A model generated the notes under the pieces. That model did no database searches. It saw nothing but the letters and a program-made list of their open reading frames with translations, and was not told the origin of the DNA. The position numbers and the translations under genes were made by a program. A DNA stretch of 64,000 nt from Siphonodentalium dalli (Eukaryota; Mollusca; Scaphopoda; Gadilida; Siphonodentaliidae): contig CP136068.1 in NCBI GenBank assembly GCA_032622095.1, positions 3,823,314 through 3,887,313 of the forward strand, read 5' to 3'. Positions 47,620-58,773 of the stretch are shown piece after piece (position 1 is the stretch's first letter; every line of letters begins with the position of its first letter).

Positions 47620-48410
47620 ATTATTCTGGTCTCAACTTAACTTCAGCTGAACACGCACTGCGCCCATAATTTTTTGCATTCAGAATTTGTATTTCTGTTA
47701 AAGTTACAAAGAGCATATATAGTTAATGAAAATGTCCCTGGATTCTAATCACATGTTCACGGCATGCATGTGTTATCAACTGCTACAGATGACCAATCAG
47801 CCATGACATGAGGATACACCTGTTGTGTCTTGTCAATACATACGAACGAACAAGTTTTCAATGTGTACATCACCTCCATACACATACTTCTTTTACTGGT
47901 CAAATCCTATCATTGGCTCTGTATCCAATTATAAGATACACTTTGTAAAAGAATAAATACATGTATCACTTGACTTATCATCTTGCTGAAATATGATATG
48001 TGTTGGGAGAAATAAACAGCGATTGCTTTAACCTCAATCAGTGATGTCACAAAAATTTGGGGAGATAGGTAATGAAGTTTTCGGTCAAAATGCAAAACCT
48101 ATCTCAAAACATTGACATGTTACGCTGCACATCAGCAGATAAGCGCATTTATAAAATAGCACGATTGCAGGATATGTTGGCTGACCAAATGGGCAACCAA
48201 TTAAATTCATTATTTTGGCAAATGATGAAACCAGTTGCATATGTCCCATTTAACTGTAGATTCAATATCCAAACATTTTCAACGTATTATTCAGGTTTCT
48301 AAATGTATGCATTCAATATGTGATTACATGGCAATTTCAATTATAATGTCTAAGAACGTTTCATAATTTTATAGCGAACTGCTTGGTTCAGTAAAACGTT
48401 TTTAGTTTAG
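47620..48410 (+). other. Mostly unassigned; weak open frame at 48072-48302
   Basis: A 76-codon plus-strand frame (starting MKFSVKMQNLSQ) has protein-like composition but no recognisable family, splice signals or start context. Given the coding-like relics just downstream it could be part of the same decayed gene. Otherwise nothing was seen. Confidence 0.2.
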
Positions 48411-48545
48411 TTGTGGTGGATTGATGGTAACATGGTGTGACATTGACGACTTCGGGTTTATGTTCAACCAATTCGCAAAGCAATGAGGTTGAACATACAC
48501 TAGAAGCGGTCAAGGTCATGCCATGTTACCGCCAATCCACCACAA
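48411..48545. mobile_element. 135-bp hairpin MITE-like element
   Basis: TTGTGGTGGATTGATGGTAA at the left pairs with TTACCGCCAATCCACCACAA at the right, and TATGTTCAACC pairs with GGTTGAACATA inside. The arms run almost the whole length. Confidence 0.8.
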
Positions 48546-48659
48546 TAGCGTATATGTTCTACCAACAGTCCTGGTCATTCACATTAATTTGGCACTTATT
48601 CCGAAGAATGATCAGCAGAAAATGTCAAAATCTCCTATACCTCTCTCCAACATAAATGA

Positions 48660-49270
48660 CGTCATGAAAAGGCCATCGAGAGACGATGGAACGGTCTTGG
48701 TTTCCGTTATGTTGATGCTCCAGATGTAAACATAGAATATGTTGCGCAACTCTTTGATCAAAGACACGGTTTCTTACTGGGAGCGGAACATTGAATGATT
48801 TTTAACCTGGTCACCATGTTAAGAGAATTTCCTGCAGTACATACACATGTACATAAGTGCAAACTGTGCGATGCTGAACCTTTAATTCTTAGTACGAACA
48901 CCAAACTACACTGACTCAAGCTCAGAATCATTTAGGTGCTTGTTGTGTTGAACTTCTTCTCTGTACTTCCAATGTAGTTCCAAACATGTTTCCGTTATGT
49001 TGATGGCTCCAGATGTAAACATGGGATATGTTGCGCAACTTTCTTACCAACCAAAGATGTGGTTTCTTACTGGAAGCGGAACATTGTATGACTTTCAACC
49101 TAGTCACCATGTTAGAGAATTTCCTGCTATACATACACATGTACATGGATGCAACCTGTGGGTATGATGTTGAGCCTTTAATTCTTAGTATGAACATCGA
49201 ATTACACTACCCGAAGCTCAGAGATCGGGATAATATTCTTCTCTGTAGTTCCAATGTAGTTCCAAACATG
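48660..49270 (+). pseudogene. Tandemly duplicated protein-like relic
   Basis: About 285 bp is duplicated (roughly 48702-48986 and 48988-49268, ~80% similar by eye). Both copies encode, in some frame, related peptides: APDVN(I/M)(E/G)YVAQL, then REFPA(V/I)HTHVH followed by a Cys, then EPLILS. Small indels and stops break each copy at different places. Codon-level similarity through the frame changes suggests coding origin. The His/Cys cluster HTHVHKCKLC in the first copy hints at a metal-binding site, but I cannot name a family. An alternative is a non-coding repeat that happens to be open. Confidence 0.35.
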
Positions 49271-49274
49271 TTCC

Positions 49275-49554
49275 TACCTGCAAATAAGGGCCAAACGAGA
49301 TGATGTACATGTACATTAATAAAAGTGTTAATGTAGCTCAGCTTGGACATGAGATATAATTCTCACAGAACATCATGGAATGATGAAGGTGGAAATTTCC
49401 AGTGATGGATTGAAGCGTATACCTTCGGTTAAGCAGATTCATATATCACACATTGTTCTAGGCCTTTGCCGACCCATTACAACAGGATTGGGTGCCCAAA
49501 ATTGGTTATAACCAAACCGTAATATTCAGAATTTGTCATGTTTTTGTACATTAA
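49275..49554. other. No feature recognised
   Basis: Nothing was seen apart from ATGTACATGTACAT, common across this window. Confidence 0.4.
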
Positions 49555-50080
49555 TTATACGTATGGCATTTTTTCCCTTTCGATCATTTTTTGTACCCAC
49601 CCACCCCCACCGCCAAATTTGTTTCCATTTTCGGCAGTTTTTTCCGACAATTTTTTGACACCCACCCCCCCCCTTTTAACACTAAAACAGAGATTTGCGG
49701 GGGGAAATTCACTGTAAACAGCTGTATATGAATTTCTGTGCATACTATTTATCATGGATGTTAACATGGACATGTAAATAGGAATGAGTCATTTTTAGGT
49801 TATTCGGCCAAAAAAACATGGCTGCCAGTGGCCATCTTGGATTTCAAAATTTGCAACAAAATACAACACGATAACTGCCTGCAGTCAGTTTACAGTTAGA
49901 ATTACATTATTTCTCTCATTCAAAGTGGTTTTGAAGCCCAACTCATTGCCAAAACACTAAAAAACAAGCAGGAATTATTTTTTTTTAGTTGCGGAAAAAA
50001 TAGCTTGTTGGTGGCTTTGACCACCCACCCACCCTGGCATACTTGTCGAAAAAAAAAAAAAATCCCCCCCCCCCGATACA
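49555..50080. repeat. Homopolymer-rich stretch (C-, A- and T-tracts)
   Basis: Several C-runs of 7-11 with CCCACCCACCC next to A/T-runs (near 49600, 49663, 50030-50075). It looks like remnants of one or more MITEs with C-tract arms. Open frames here are composition artefacts. Confidence 0.4.
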
Positions 50081-52179
50081 TGCTGCTTTTTCTGACAAGG
50101 AATTGTATTACATAAACAAGGGCGTTTATAAGCAATATGCTGATGATTGATATTTCTTGAATAGAGATCCCCGTGGCGTGGGAGTTCGTAGTGCAAACAT
50201 TGGGAGACATGACCATTCTAGATTACAAAATGACGGTAGGGGTAACAATATCATGAATATAACGAAACATATACAATAAATGGTACATGTAATTATTTCT
50301 CATTAGATAGTAGCACAAATGATGTGAGCTGTTTTTAAAGCTCATTTGGTTGTGATTTAAGGAACGATTTTTAAGTTATGACCATTGAACTTTCGTCAAA
50401 TATATATGCCAAAAAAATTTCGACTTTTTTTCAAAATACGTCTATCCTTTTGTGATATTTCTTTTTGTTCATAATAAGTAGACTAATTGGGGTCAGTTAA
50501 GTGGATGTTTCGTTTCATTTATCACAATTTTAACTATCATTGATTGATTTTATAGAATATAGCCATTTTCAAGGAATTTTGACACGAGTTTGACCATTTA
50601 AAAACAAAATTCTGGGCTTTGCCCCATACACCTCAGAAATTCTGATGTAGAATAGTACACAGAAATAGAAAATCAAAATAGGAATTTCTCCATCTCCGGG
50701 TGACAGCTACCTCAGCCACAACACGGTCTAATCAGTAAAGATCACTGGCATATGGAGCCTCACATATTATTAATTGATATATAAGAGAATGCACTGGCTT
50801 ACAAGGTCATGGTAAATATTGTTAGGCCAATGTATTATCTTGTATTGGCGGGGGAGACTCTTATATAAGAGAATGCATTGGCACAGGATTTTCCCAACTC
50901 AATATCATCAAATGATAGACCCCCCCCCTTTACCCTAGATGGGAAGATTCAACAGATCTATCATGTTTGTTGCATAAATTCGCTCCATTGATAGTAGACC
51001 TTGTCTGTGCAAGAATTTGCTGATGATAATGGGATTTGACATGAAAGTCATCTGATACTCAGTATTATCTGGAGAACATTAAAGGCAAGAGCGGCGTTCG
51101 TTGCAGGAATATTTCTATTTGTTCAAATCGCCATCAACGGAAGGAACACCAAAATACATACAGTTCCGCTCATATGCCAAACATAATCAGAGCGTAAATA
51201 TAACATTGTCGTCAAGACGTACGATGGTGTACAAAAACAAGAACCTGTTTGTGTTACAGCAGTTGTGCTTCTGTTTGCACAACACAACGTAATTTATTGG
51301 TTAATCACACAAAAATTATATAAACGCTCTTTATTATTTCCATATCGGGAAAAGAGTAACAAATAACGCTCTTTATGTTTACCATATCCGGATCTAAACA
51401 AAAGTCAGAAAACGTAACTTTTTTTGCTTCTGTTTACATAACAAGGGGAAAACATTTACAATAGCATACTGTTTTTGCCATATTTTCTGATTGGGATAAG
51501 AACAAAGTCTGTCTATATTTTACTATTATTTCTGTTTATGGTGGTTTTTGACCGAGGTGAATATTTAAACAGCAAACCCACCTCCAAGGCCGCCCATATC
51601 TTCAACTCTTTCTATACCGGTGCTTATGTATTTTCCCTAAGTTATGAAAGAGACCGAATATATATGATATAGAGATAATGAAATCATATATAATCATATA
51701 CTAGTATATATACTGCATCCAATTTGGGTTGATATGGGTGACTTTCATGTAGTTTTCTGGTTATGAGACCACATGCATGCCTTGTTATTGGCCCCCTGAT
51801 TTCTGCTCTGTTGTCTTTAAATTTTTTTATATCTTTTGCAACATGGGTGCCACCAGGATATCTCCAGATTATAATACCGGGCTGACTATTGTAGATCTCC
51901 CCAATGGGTGCAGCTAACCCTCATGGACAAGGGGTTGTATCCCCTCCCTGACGAGATCAAACCCTGTTTTCCAATGAGATCTAATATTGACAATTTCTCA
52001 TCATCAGTGATGAATGCAAGACCACCCTCTTGGGACGGGGCATCAGAGTGGGACGTGGGCTGGTTATGCATGGGTCTTAATCCCACCAACTGCAGTCAAA
52101 CATCACTCAACATTTAGTTGGAAACTTTATACCAAAAATAGGTTGAAATTGTGGTCATAGATTTTCCAACAATTTATTA
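50081..52179. other. Mostly unassigned intergenic sequence
   Basis: A short direct repeat (ATATAAGAGAATGCA) lies at about 50780 and 50863, and AACGCTCTTTAT occurs at about 51323 and 51366. 52090-52170 resembles part of a fold-back arm (TTTAGTTGGAAACTTTATAC, AAATAGGTTGAAATT). No gene was recognised. Confidence 0.4.
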
Positions 52180-52189
52180 GTGACATACA

Positions 52190-52395
52190 CAGCTGACATA
52201 CATGTATATTCCTTTCAAATTGCAAATCGTCTCACTGCGTGTATAAACCACCGACCCCCCGGAAAGCAACTGACAAACTTGCCCAGATACATGATTCCAG
52301 TCACTCTACCTATGACGGGGTTCGAACCAGCTTCGTCGGCACTGGACAGAGTAATTCACCTGGCACTCTACCGACTGTACCACCGGGAGCCCCTG
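52190..52395 (-). mobile_element. tRNA-derived SINE
   Basis: On the minus strand the head starts GGGGCTCCCGGTGGTACAGT. A box A-like TGGTACAGTCGG (plus 52371-52382) and a perfect box B GGTTCGAACC (plus 52319-52328) are about 43 bases apart, as in tRNA genes. The sequence continues past the tRNA-like part into an unrelated body with CCGGGGGGTCGGTGG, so it is a SINE rather than a functional tRNA gene. RNA polymerase III would use the two boxes as an internal promoter. Confidence 0.7.
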
Positions 52396-52399
52396 AGTT

Positions 52400-52760
52400 A
52401 TAATAATGCATAATGTGTTTACGGATGGAACAAGACCGGAAACTCTGGTATGCATTGACAGGCAAAACCTGTGATATGCAGTAATATATGCATATGTCCT
52501 TCCCTATCATTCTGGTCTATCACCATACCAAACCAAATCGGAAATTCGACAACAGACACTTACATTGCTAAAAACTTTGAACGGACTGAATTTCATAAAG
52601 CCGAACAGGGCCCATAACTCTGGTAGGCATCGATGGTCACAACCCGTGATATTATGCATATTCATTCCCCATTTCTGGTCTGTCACCGTGCCATAGAGCA
52701 TCAAAATATGACAACCGACTCCCGAGTTACAATGCAAAATGTTTGTATGGTCGGACGGTC
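52400..52760. repeat. Imperfect ~190-bp tandem duplication
   Basis: AACTCTGGTATGCATTGACA near 52440 and AACTCTGGTAGGCATCGATG near 52616 are each followed by similar text (CCTGTGATAT/CCCGTGATAT, TCTGGTCTATCACC/TCTGGTCTGTCACC). Old duplication. Confidence 0.65.
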
Positions 52761-52847
52761 AACAATATACCGGTACCTGCCAACTAATATCGGGGGATAT
52801 AATAACCATACATGTACATGTATATCTCTGTGTATACCTAACCAAAA

Positions 52848-52942
52848 ACAATTCCCCTCCACCACCCCACCTTTGGTGAATAAGACTGAACAAAAAAAAC
52901 AATTCCCCTCCACCACCCCACCTCGGTGAATAAGACTGAAGA
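52848..52942. repeat. ~50-bp tandem duplication
   Basis: AACAATTCCCCTCCACCACC, CCACCT and GGTGAATAAGACTGAA occur twice in succession. Confidence 0.9.
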
Positions 52943-53045
52943 GTTTTTTGGTCATGTACAAATAATTGTGGAACCCCTGACTTGTTTACCACTATTTACA
53001 CTGGCCAGTGTTCTGTCACACACAACACACTCGATATATTAAGGC

Positions 53046-53267
53046 TACAGTAATGCCCTATTAAAGTAATCGACATCTTTAAATAACCAGCAGAATTATT
53101 GGTAACTTTTCAGGATTTAGTAGGAAATATGGCTTGTTGCCATTCATCGGAAAGCTTACGGCGAGAGCTTTCCGATGAAAGGCAACAAGCCATATTCCGA
53201 CTAAATCCTGAACGTTACCCATAATTCTGCTTTGGTTAAGAGGTTGATTACTTAGGGCATTACTGTA
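53046..53267. mobile_element. Tc1/mariner-like MITE, 218 bp with TA target duplication
   Basis: TA at 53046-53047 and 53266-53267 flank ends CAGTAATGCCCTA and TAGGGCATTACTG-type inverted repeats. The arms continue almost to the centre (GGATTTAGT, ATATGGCTTGTTGCC, CATCGGAAAGCTT and their complements), making a near-complete palindrome. TA duplications and a CAGT start are the hallmarks of Tc1/mariner. No transposase is present, so it would depend on an enzyme supplied elsewhere. Confidence 0.88.
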
Positions 53268-53293
53268 TAATGGGGTCTAGGACTATTTGTGAC

Positions 53294-53693
53294 ATACCCC
53301 GCTGGACAAAACAAGTGTCCATTGGCACCGCGGTGTATTTGCCGTTCGGCCGCGGTGTCAGAGTTTGTAACTGCAGTTGAGCACCGCGGGCCGAACGGCA
53401 AGTACACCGTGGCCCAACAGCAAGTACACTGCGGCCGAAAGGCAACTACACCGCAGCCGAACGGCATGTACACCGTGGTTAGATTTCTGGTTTGCATCGT
53501 CTTTTTTCAGTTTAATGAACGTACAGTGTACACCGCGGCGCGGCAATTACACCATGGCCGAACGGCAAGTACACCGCGGCCCAACTGTAGTTAGCCGGTG
53601 GAGCCGCGGTGTACTAGTAGTTGCATTTCAGCCACGGTGGCAACGCTAACTGCACCGCGGTTAGGTGGACTCTTGTTTTGTCAAGCAGGGTAT
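53294..53693. mobile_element. 400-bp TIR element with an internal GC-rich minisatellite
   Basis: The ends ATACCCCGCTGGACAAAACA and TGTTTTGTCAAGCAGGGTAT are inverted repeats. The interior is filled with variants of GTACACCGCGGCCGAACGGC every ~22 bases, some inverted. The GC content is far above the flanks. The plus-strand open frame through it (Gly/Arg/Thr-rich) follows the repeat and is not a gene. Confidence 0.85.
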
Positions 53694-55127
53694 TATAATG
53701 TACCTACATGCTTTATCATTGTTGTTAGATACAGGAAACACCTGGAAATACAGTTTGTTTTTCTGATCTGTGTTTACCAATTAAGCATGTTATTGCTCGA
53801 GTCTTAATGGTACACAGCAAGAGTTTGCACCAAAAAAGGATAGTGGAATGGGATTGAAAGGCAGTTAACACAGTTACCGTATTGATGAACGGCTAAAAAA
53901 AAACTCCGAAATTTTGAAGAAAAAAACATGAAAAAGGGGGGTGGGCCCCCAAAATTTTGAGGAATTTTTTTGCACAAATGGGGTGATGGTTTTCTCGGGG
54001 TCTGAATTTTTTTTTTTGGCCCTATACATGTATGTGCAATATTTTTCCAGACCCCCTGGTCTGAGGTTATTTTTAGGGTCGGTCGACGTGCGGAAACATG
54101 TATCTTTTTTCATTGGCCTAAGTATATATCCACATAGTTTTTCACAATTTACGTAGATCCGTCCACTGCGCGTTTATATGTTGAAATCAACTGTAAACAA
54201 TAGAAAGATGGGGAGAGTGCGCAGTGTGCACATGCACGTAGCATTGGAACTGTTTTAATATTCTACTTGGATTAACTGTTTTAAAGAATTTTTTTCAACA
54301 CACAGAAAAAATAGATATGATATGAAGTACATGTATAAGATATTAGCTTTGTGTTCCGCAATGCTGTATAATTTGAATGTTGTGTTGAGTGAACGGCGTG
54401 TAAACAATATACTGTAGACACATATTGAGGAAAAATAATTGAAAACAAATTTAATCCTATACTACCCCGATTCTACTACTATAACCGATGGTGAAGACAT
54501 TGTTTTTGGTGTTATTTTTCATGTCTATTTTCTAACTATTCCAATATCAAATGGGGTAACAGCCTAACAGGTGTGTTATAGCCATGTTGGTACAGACATT
54601 CTACATAATTATATCGTTTACGACTATTAAAGCATTGTTTGTGTATATTTCATTTTATTACTAACTTGGCAATAGTTGATTCACCTAAAGCCACCTATCA
54701 CAGAAAGTGATAGGCATTTTTCAATACCAATTGTCATCATGGATGCCATTTTGAATAGAACATTTTGCTCCAAGCAGGTTTATCAGATTTTGATTATGTT
54801 ATAGAGGATATGATTATTATTCCTCTTCAAAATGGAATAAAAACCAACTTACATGTAGTCCAAATATTTTCTAGATCAAAACTTTTATCGACAAGACTAT
54901 TTTGTCTTTTCAGCATTTATCCCTGACCTGGAGGTCTTACCATGTTTGCCATTTTCCCACATTTCATCTTGTGACTCAGAGGCAGGTGGTTTTAATTAAA
55001 CTGATGGAGAAATAAAATTTAAAAAATTTGAGTGACAGTTTTCAATATCGTTCCTTTTTATTAGAAGTAGAAACATATTTTCCCAATTTTCATTTCGGTC
55101 CTAAATTAGTGTTTCTCCGGCTCGGGG
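53694..55127. other. No gene recognised
   Basis: An A/T- and G/C-homopolymer-rich patch at 53890-54080 may be a MITE remnant. The remainder shows nothing I can support. Confidence 0.4.
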
Positions 55128-55147
55128 GTTAACAAAATATTAGATAT

Positions 55148-55200
55148 GAGTCGAGGACCCCACCAATCAAAGCTCAGAGTTATCAGATATCAATTTTTCA
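55148..55200 (+). mobile_element. Extra left-part fragment of the MITE family
   Basis: GAGTCGAGGACCCCACCAAT and AGCTCAGAGTTATCAGATAT duplicate text found again at 55304-55350. It lies just outside the full copy. Confidence 0.5.
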
Positions 55201-55230
55201 TATCTTTTATTTTTCACCACCTGGGTAGGA

Positions 55231-55600
55231 GGTACTCAATCCGATGATCAGACACTCCTATATTACTATTTATTTTGTTTTGGGGGCAAATTTTTTTTGC
55301 TTTGAGTCGAGGAACCCACCCATCAAAGCTCAGAGTGATCAGATATCAATTTTTGAAGTTTGTTATTTCTCGAGATGTAAGTGGTAATACGATCAAATTT
55401 TGATATACTTTAGTGATGATACTACCATATTTTGTTGAAAGAATGTTGGTAAACAACAAGTTTTGAGTAATTTGATACCATAGTTGACAGTGATTAGCAT
55501 TATTTTATTGCAATACATCGATTCTGATAACTAAAGCATATTTTGAAGAAATGTTGTATCTTGATGATATGGGTACTGTTTGATTGGCTTGAGTATATTT
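55231..55600 (+). mobile_element. MITE family copy, about 370 bp
   Basis: The left end GGTACTCAATCCGATGATCA and right end TGATTGGCTTGAGTATATTT are degenerate inverted repeats. The internal motifs GAGTCGAGGAACCCACCCAT and CGATTCTGATAACTAAAGC are shared with 10410-11110 and 62663-63096. Confidence 0.7.
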
Positions 55601-56215
55601 AAAAACAACTACGGAATTTAACTAACTGCAGTTCATCGACAGCCAACTGAGAATTATTGACTACTAAATTGTGATTAGAGTATATTTGAGAAAAATCAAT
55701 GTTTTCCAAGAATCAATGTAAATGACTAAAATTCATGTTGACATTGTGTAACAAACTGGAAAACTGGTCTATTGTTACATCCATGTCAACAGAGGCTATT
55801 ATTCTCGCATGGACAAATAAGATCCAATGGAAACACATTATCGCGTACCAAAAATGATAGGGATGCTGGTTTGCATATATGTTTTGAGACCCCTTTTCTC
55901 GAATTACGTAAACATAAATTTTAGGGTTCGAATGAGCCATGTCCGTTTAATGTCAACATCTGTCTTAATTATTTATAACCCTTCTATGACTGGAGCTTCT
56001 TGAAATTTTGCGAAAACCCTGTGCCAATCATGCATTCTCTTACATATGCGAAACTCCATTAGGGATCAATGACAAATATGTTTGTAGTAGATATGTGGTC
56101 AACAAAATGATTTGATGTCTTTACTGTGCTGCTCAGAGCTTGTCACATAACTTGCAATGTGACACCATAATTACACAACGCCTTAGATAGTGAACTATTC
56201 TGATAGACCTATTTT
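55601..56215. other. No feature recognised
   Basis: No convincing ORF or repeat was seen. Confidence 0.4.
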
Positions 56216-56364
56216 ATTTGTTGAAAAATACTAGCGATATAACAAGATACACCAATGCATTCATAGATTCAAATTGAAAGTTTCAAATATATCATGGTTT
56301 TATGCGCAAAAACATATGAATGCATTGGTGTATCTTGTTATATCGCTAGTATTTTTCAACAAAT
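56216..56364. mobile_element. Inverted repeat with perfect 49-bp arms
   Basis: 56216-56264 (starting ATTTGTTGAAAAATACTAGC) and 56316-56364 are exact reverse complements over 49 bp, separated by 51 bases. Nearly every other inverted repeat in the window is diverged, so this one is recent or kept identical. It fits a palindromic MITE. Confidence 0.9.
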
Positions 56365-57900
56365 TTGTAGAATTTCAAGGATTATGAGGAGGTACTAGTA
56401 CATGTAGGTGGACATATTTCATCCATGGTTTACATTTAGGGTTTTAGATCTCACATGTTATATTAGCTTATAAGGAGGGCCTGGGAATTTTCCAAAATTC
56501 AAAATATTTGTTCGAGCTCACTGTCAAAGCAAGCACATGTGAAGCAATGAAAAATCATCCTAGTGCTGAGTACGTGCCTCCATAAATCTGATATAGAATT
56601 TTTTTTAGCATACATGTAACTCGCAGACTTGTACCATATACATGTACCATATACATGTACCTCGCAACCATGTAACACTAAGAGTGCCGTGCATTTCTCA
56701 TCGATCACGCTAATGGGCATATTGAAAACTTTTCTGAATGTGAAAAATTAATGATTAACGATTAATCATTCAGAGATATCATAATATACATGTATGTTTG
56801 TACAGGCATTCTTGAAATGTACTTGCAAAGTACAATAATTTGTCCACCTGGCAATTGCACCCAATTTGCCCCAGTACCAGGGACGTGGCAACAGGGTGAT
56901 TTGGGGGGGGGGGGAGTATCTTGTTCTCATTGCTTGATTTTCGAACCAGAAATTACAAGTGCCCATTTAGTAGGAAATTTCTATTTTTAGACTAACAGTA
57001 GCATATGTTTCTATGTCATTTTAGCACTGCTGCACGTTTCCAGTACCTGCAAATCATGTATATTGAACTTCCTTCCGTATTCATGTTTCAAAATTAGTTT
57101 TTTATCCAGCCAGAATGCACTTTTGAGATATCAACCCATATATAGAATTTGAGTAGTTTTTAGTACATGATACATGTACCTATGAAAGGGAGAAAAAAAA
57201 TAATATATATATTCAACCTCAATCGTACTAAAATCAATTGTTTTTGTCTTCCATTAAAGACATATTATGGACTTGTTTGGGTGCGTGAAGTGACCAGTTA
57301 GTATACTCAGGCATTACGCCAACCTGGGAAAGGTACCGTTCTGCTAACTTTCTACTAAATTTCAAAGAAATCAACGAAACCACTTCATAGAAAATATCGT
57401 CTGAACTACGATCAACTGTAAATATTTACATCTCGATTCGGGACGCAACTATCGACAATAAAAACATACAAATGATTTCTCCATCGAGAGTCATTGCATT
57501 GAATTAAAATAACAGAATGACGATGTGCGTTGTCAATTTGGATTAATATTCGTAAAAAATAACTATGGTACTTTGAGCAATATTATTCTCTATTTCTATT
57601 TGATCACCCAACCGAAGTGTTTCACATCACTTTAATAATCATTCAGATTCTATATACAATGAAGATCTGCATAATTTTGTCACATAAAAGCAGAGAGAAA
57701 TAGATATAACAACATAGAGATAATATATAGAGCATATATCGTTTATTAAAAGGAGGTGCCACAAATAGATGTGAGCTAAAAAGCTTTTTGTACCAGAAAA
57801 ATGACTTTGAAACAGAGTATATCTGCAATATTATGCCATTGTTTTGGCATTCAAATGTGAAAAACTATAACTTCAACAGTATCATTAGGCAGCCCATTAT
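56365..57900. other. No gene recognised
   Basis: A short ACATGTACC-type repeat lies near 56640-56670. A G-tract near 56905 follows GGGACGTGGCAACAGGG, which recalls the inner arm of the fold-back element. Nothing else was seen. Confidence 0.4.
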
Positions 57901-57914
57901 GATAAGTGACATAC

Positions 57915-58014
57915 CGTTAAGAGCCAAGGAGCTATGCTTTAGATTAATGTTCACTGTATCGTTTGAAAAACGTCCGCTAAAACGTGTCAGTTTTTCTTGG
58001 GAGCCAGTCGCCAT
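57915..58014 (-). CDS. Candidate first coding exon (unknown protein)
   Basis: On the minus strand an ATG in good context (GAAATATGGCGAC) opens a frame starting MATGSQEKLTRFSGRF. After 33 codons plus one base the sequence reads G followed by GTATGT, a strong splice donor, which would give a phase-1 intron. If not spliced, the frame stops 16 codons later. No downstream exon was identified and no protein family recognised. Chance occurrence of an ATGGCG string is common in this genome, so this stays a candidate. Confidence 0.25.
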
Positions 58015-58429
58015 ATTTCTATTGTAAACACATGTTCATGATGTTGTTGTCATGTTTTAATTCGCGGCAGGTACATGAAAATCGACCATAAAAGCAATTC
58101 GATCATGCAATCGGGCAAGTTTATGATATGAAATCGATGCTTTCAGTTTATTTAAGTTGTTGGAATTAATTTAGCTGCTTGATTACCCACGATTTATGAA
58201 GTTTTGTGCTGTTTAGAGATGGGAAATGTTGATATTTTATTTTTATAATTACCAGTCTATAGTCGAAAGCGAGATTACAAGATGTCGTATTATTACGCAA
58301 ATCACATAAATAGAAAACTTACATGTTTCAGAATATTGTATTATTCTAAAATCAAATAGCCTACATGTATATAAAAACATATTTATGAATAGGAAAGTAC
58401 CGTATTCCGACGAAATATGTCATATTTTA

Positions 58430-58510
58430 CGACGGACTCCTTGTGCGAGTTCACTTCCGGTATCATGTCTATGACACATGCATGCAGCCATGGCGATTGG
58501 CGAACATCAG
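58430..58510. promoter_or_regulatory. Possible promoter-like cluster between divergent candidate exons
   Basis: CACTTCCGGT (ETS-type core) near 58450, GCCATGGC near 58488 and GATTGGC (inverted CCAAT box) near 58495 lie together between the candidate exons at 57915-58014 and 58774-58979. Such clusters are typical of TATA-less animal promoters, but each motif is short. Confidence 0.18.
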
Positions 58511-58773
58511 CTACAAAGCCACATATACCATAAAATGAGATTTTGTATGTAGGCCTTCCTAGCTATAGATATGCAGGTAAATCTTCAAGGCCTACATAAT
58601 TACTAACATTTAACACTATGCTGTAATACTATATACACAAGACAGAAGTTATATTGTTCGCTTGGTTCAACTAGGATGTTTCACTATATTACACACTCAC
58701 ACCATTGTAATGGTTTGCTAACAATAAAATCTTGAAATCAGTTTAAAACGGTTATTCGTGAAATGGACTATAG

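Noticed and set aside
49920-50216. Minus-strand frames near 50 kb
   Set aside because: They run through homopolymer tracts and give Phe, Gly or Lys runs typical of low-complexity DNA.
52261-52396. Functional tRNA gene
   Set aside because: The acceptor-end pairing and a clean 3' end are missing, and the homology continues into a SINE body.
53252-53649. Several overlapping Arg/Gly/Thr-rich frames
   Set aside because: All follow the internal repeat of the GC-rich MITE and are open on both strands.
57788-58027. Plus-strand 79-codon frame
   Set aside because: The opposite strand has a better start context and a splice donor; the plus frame looks like its shadow.
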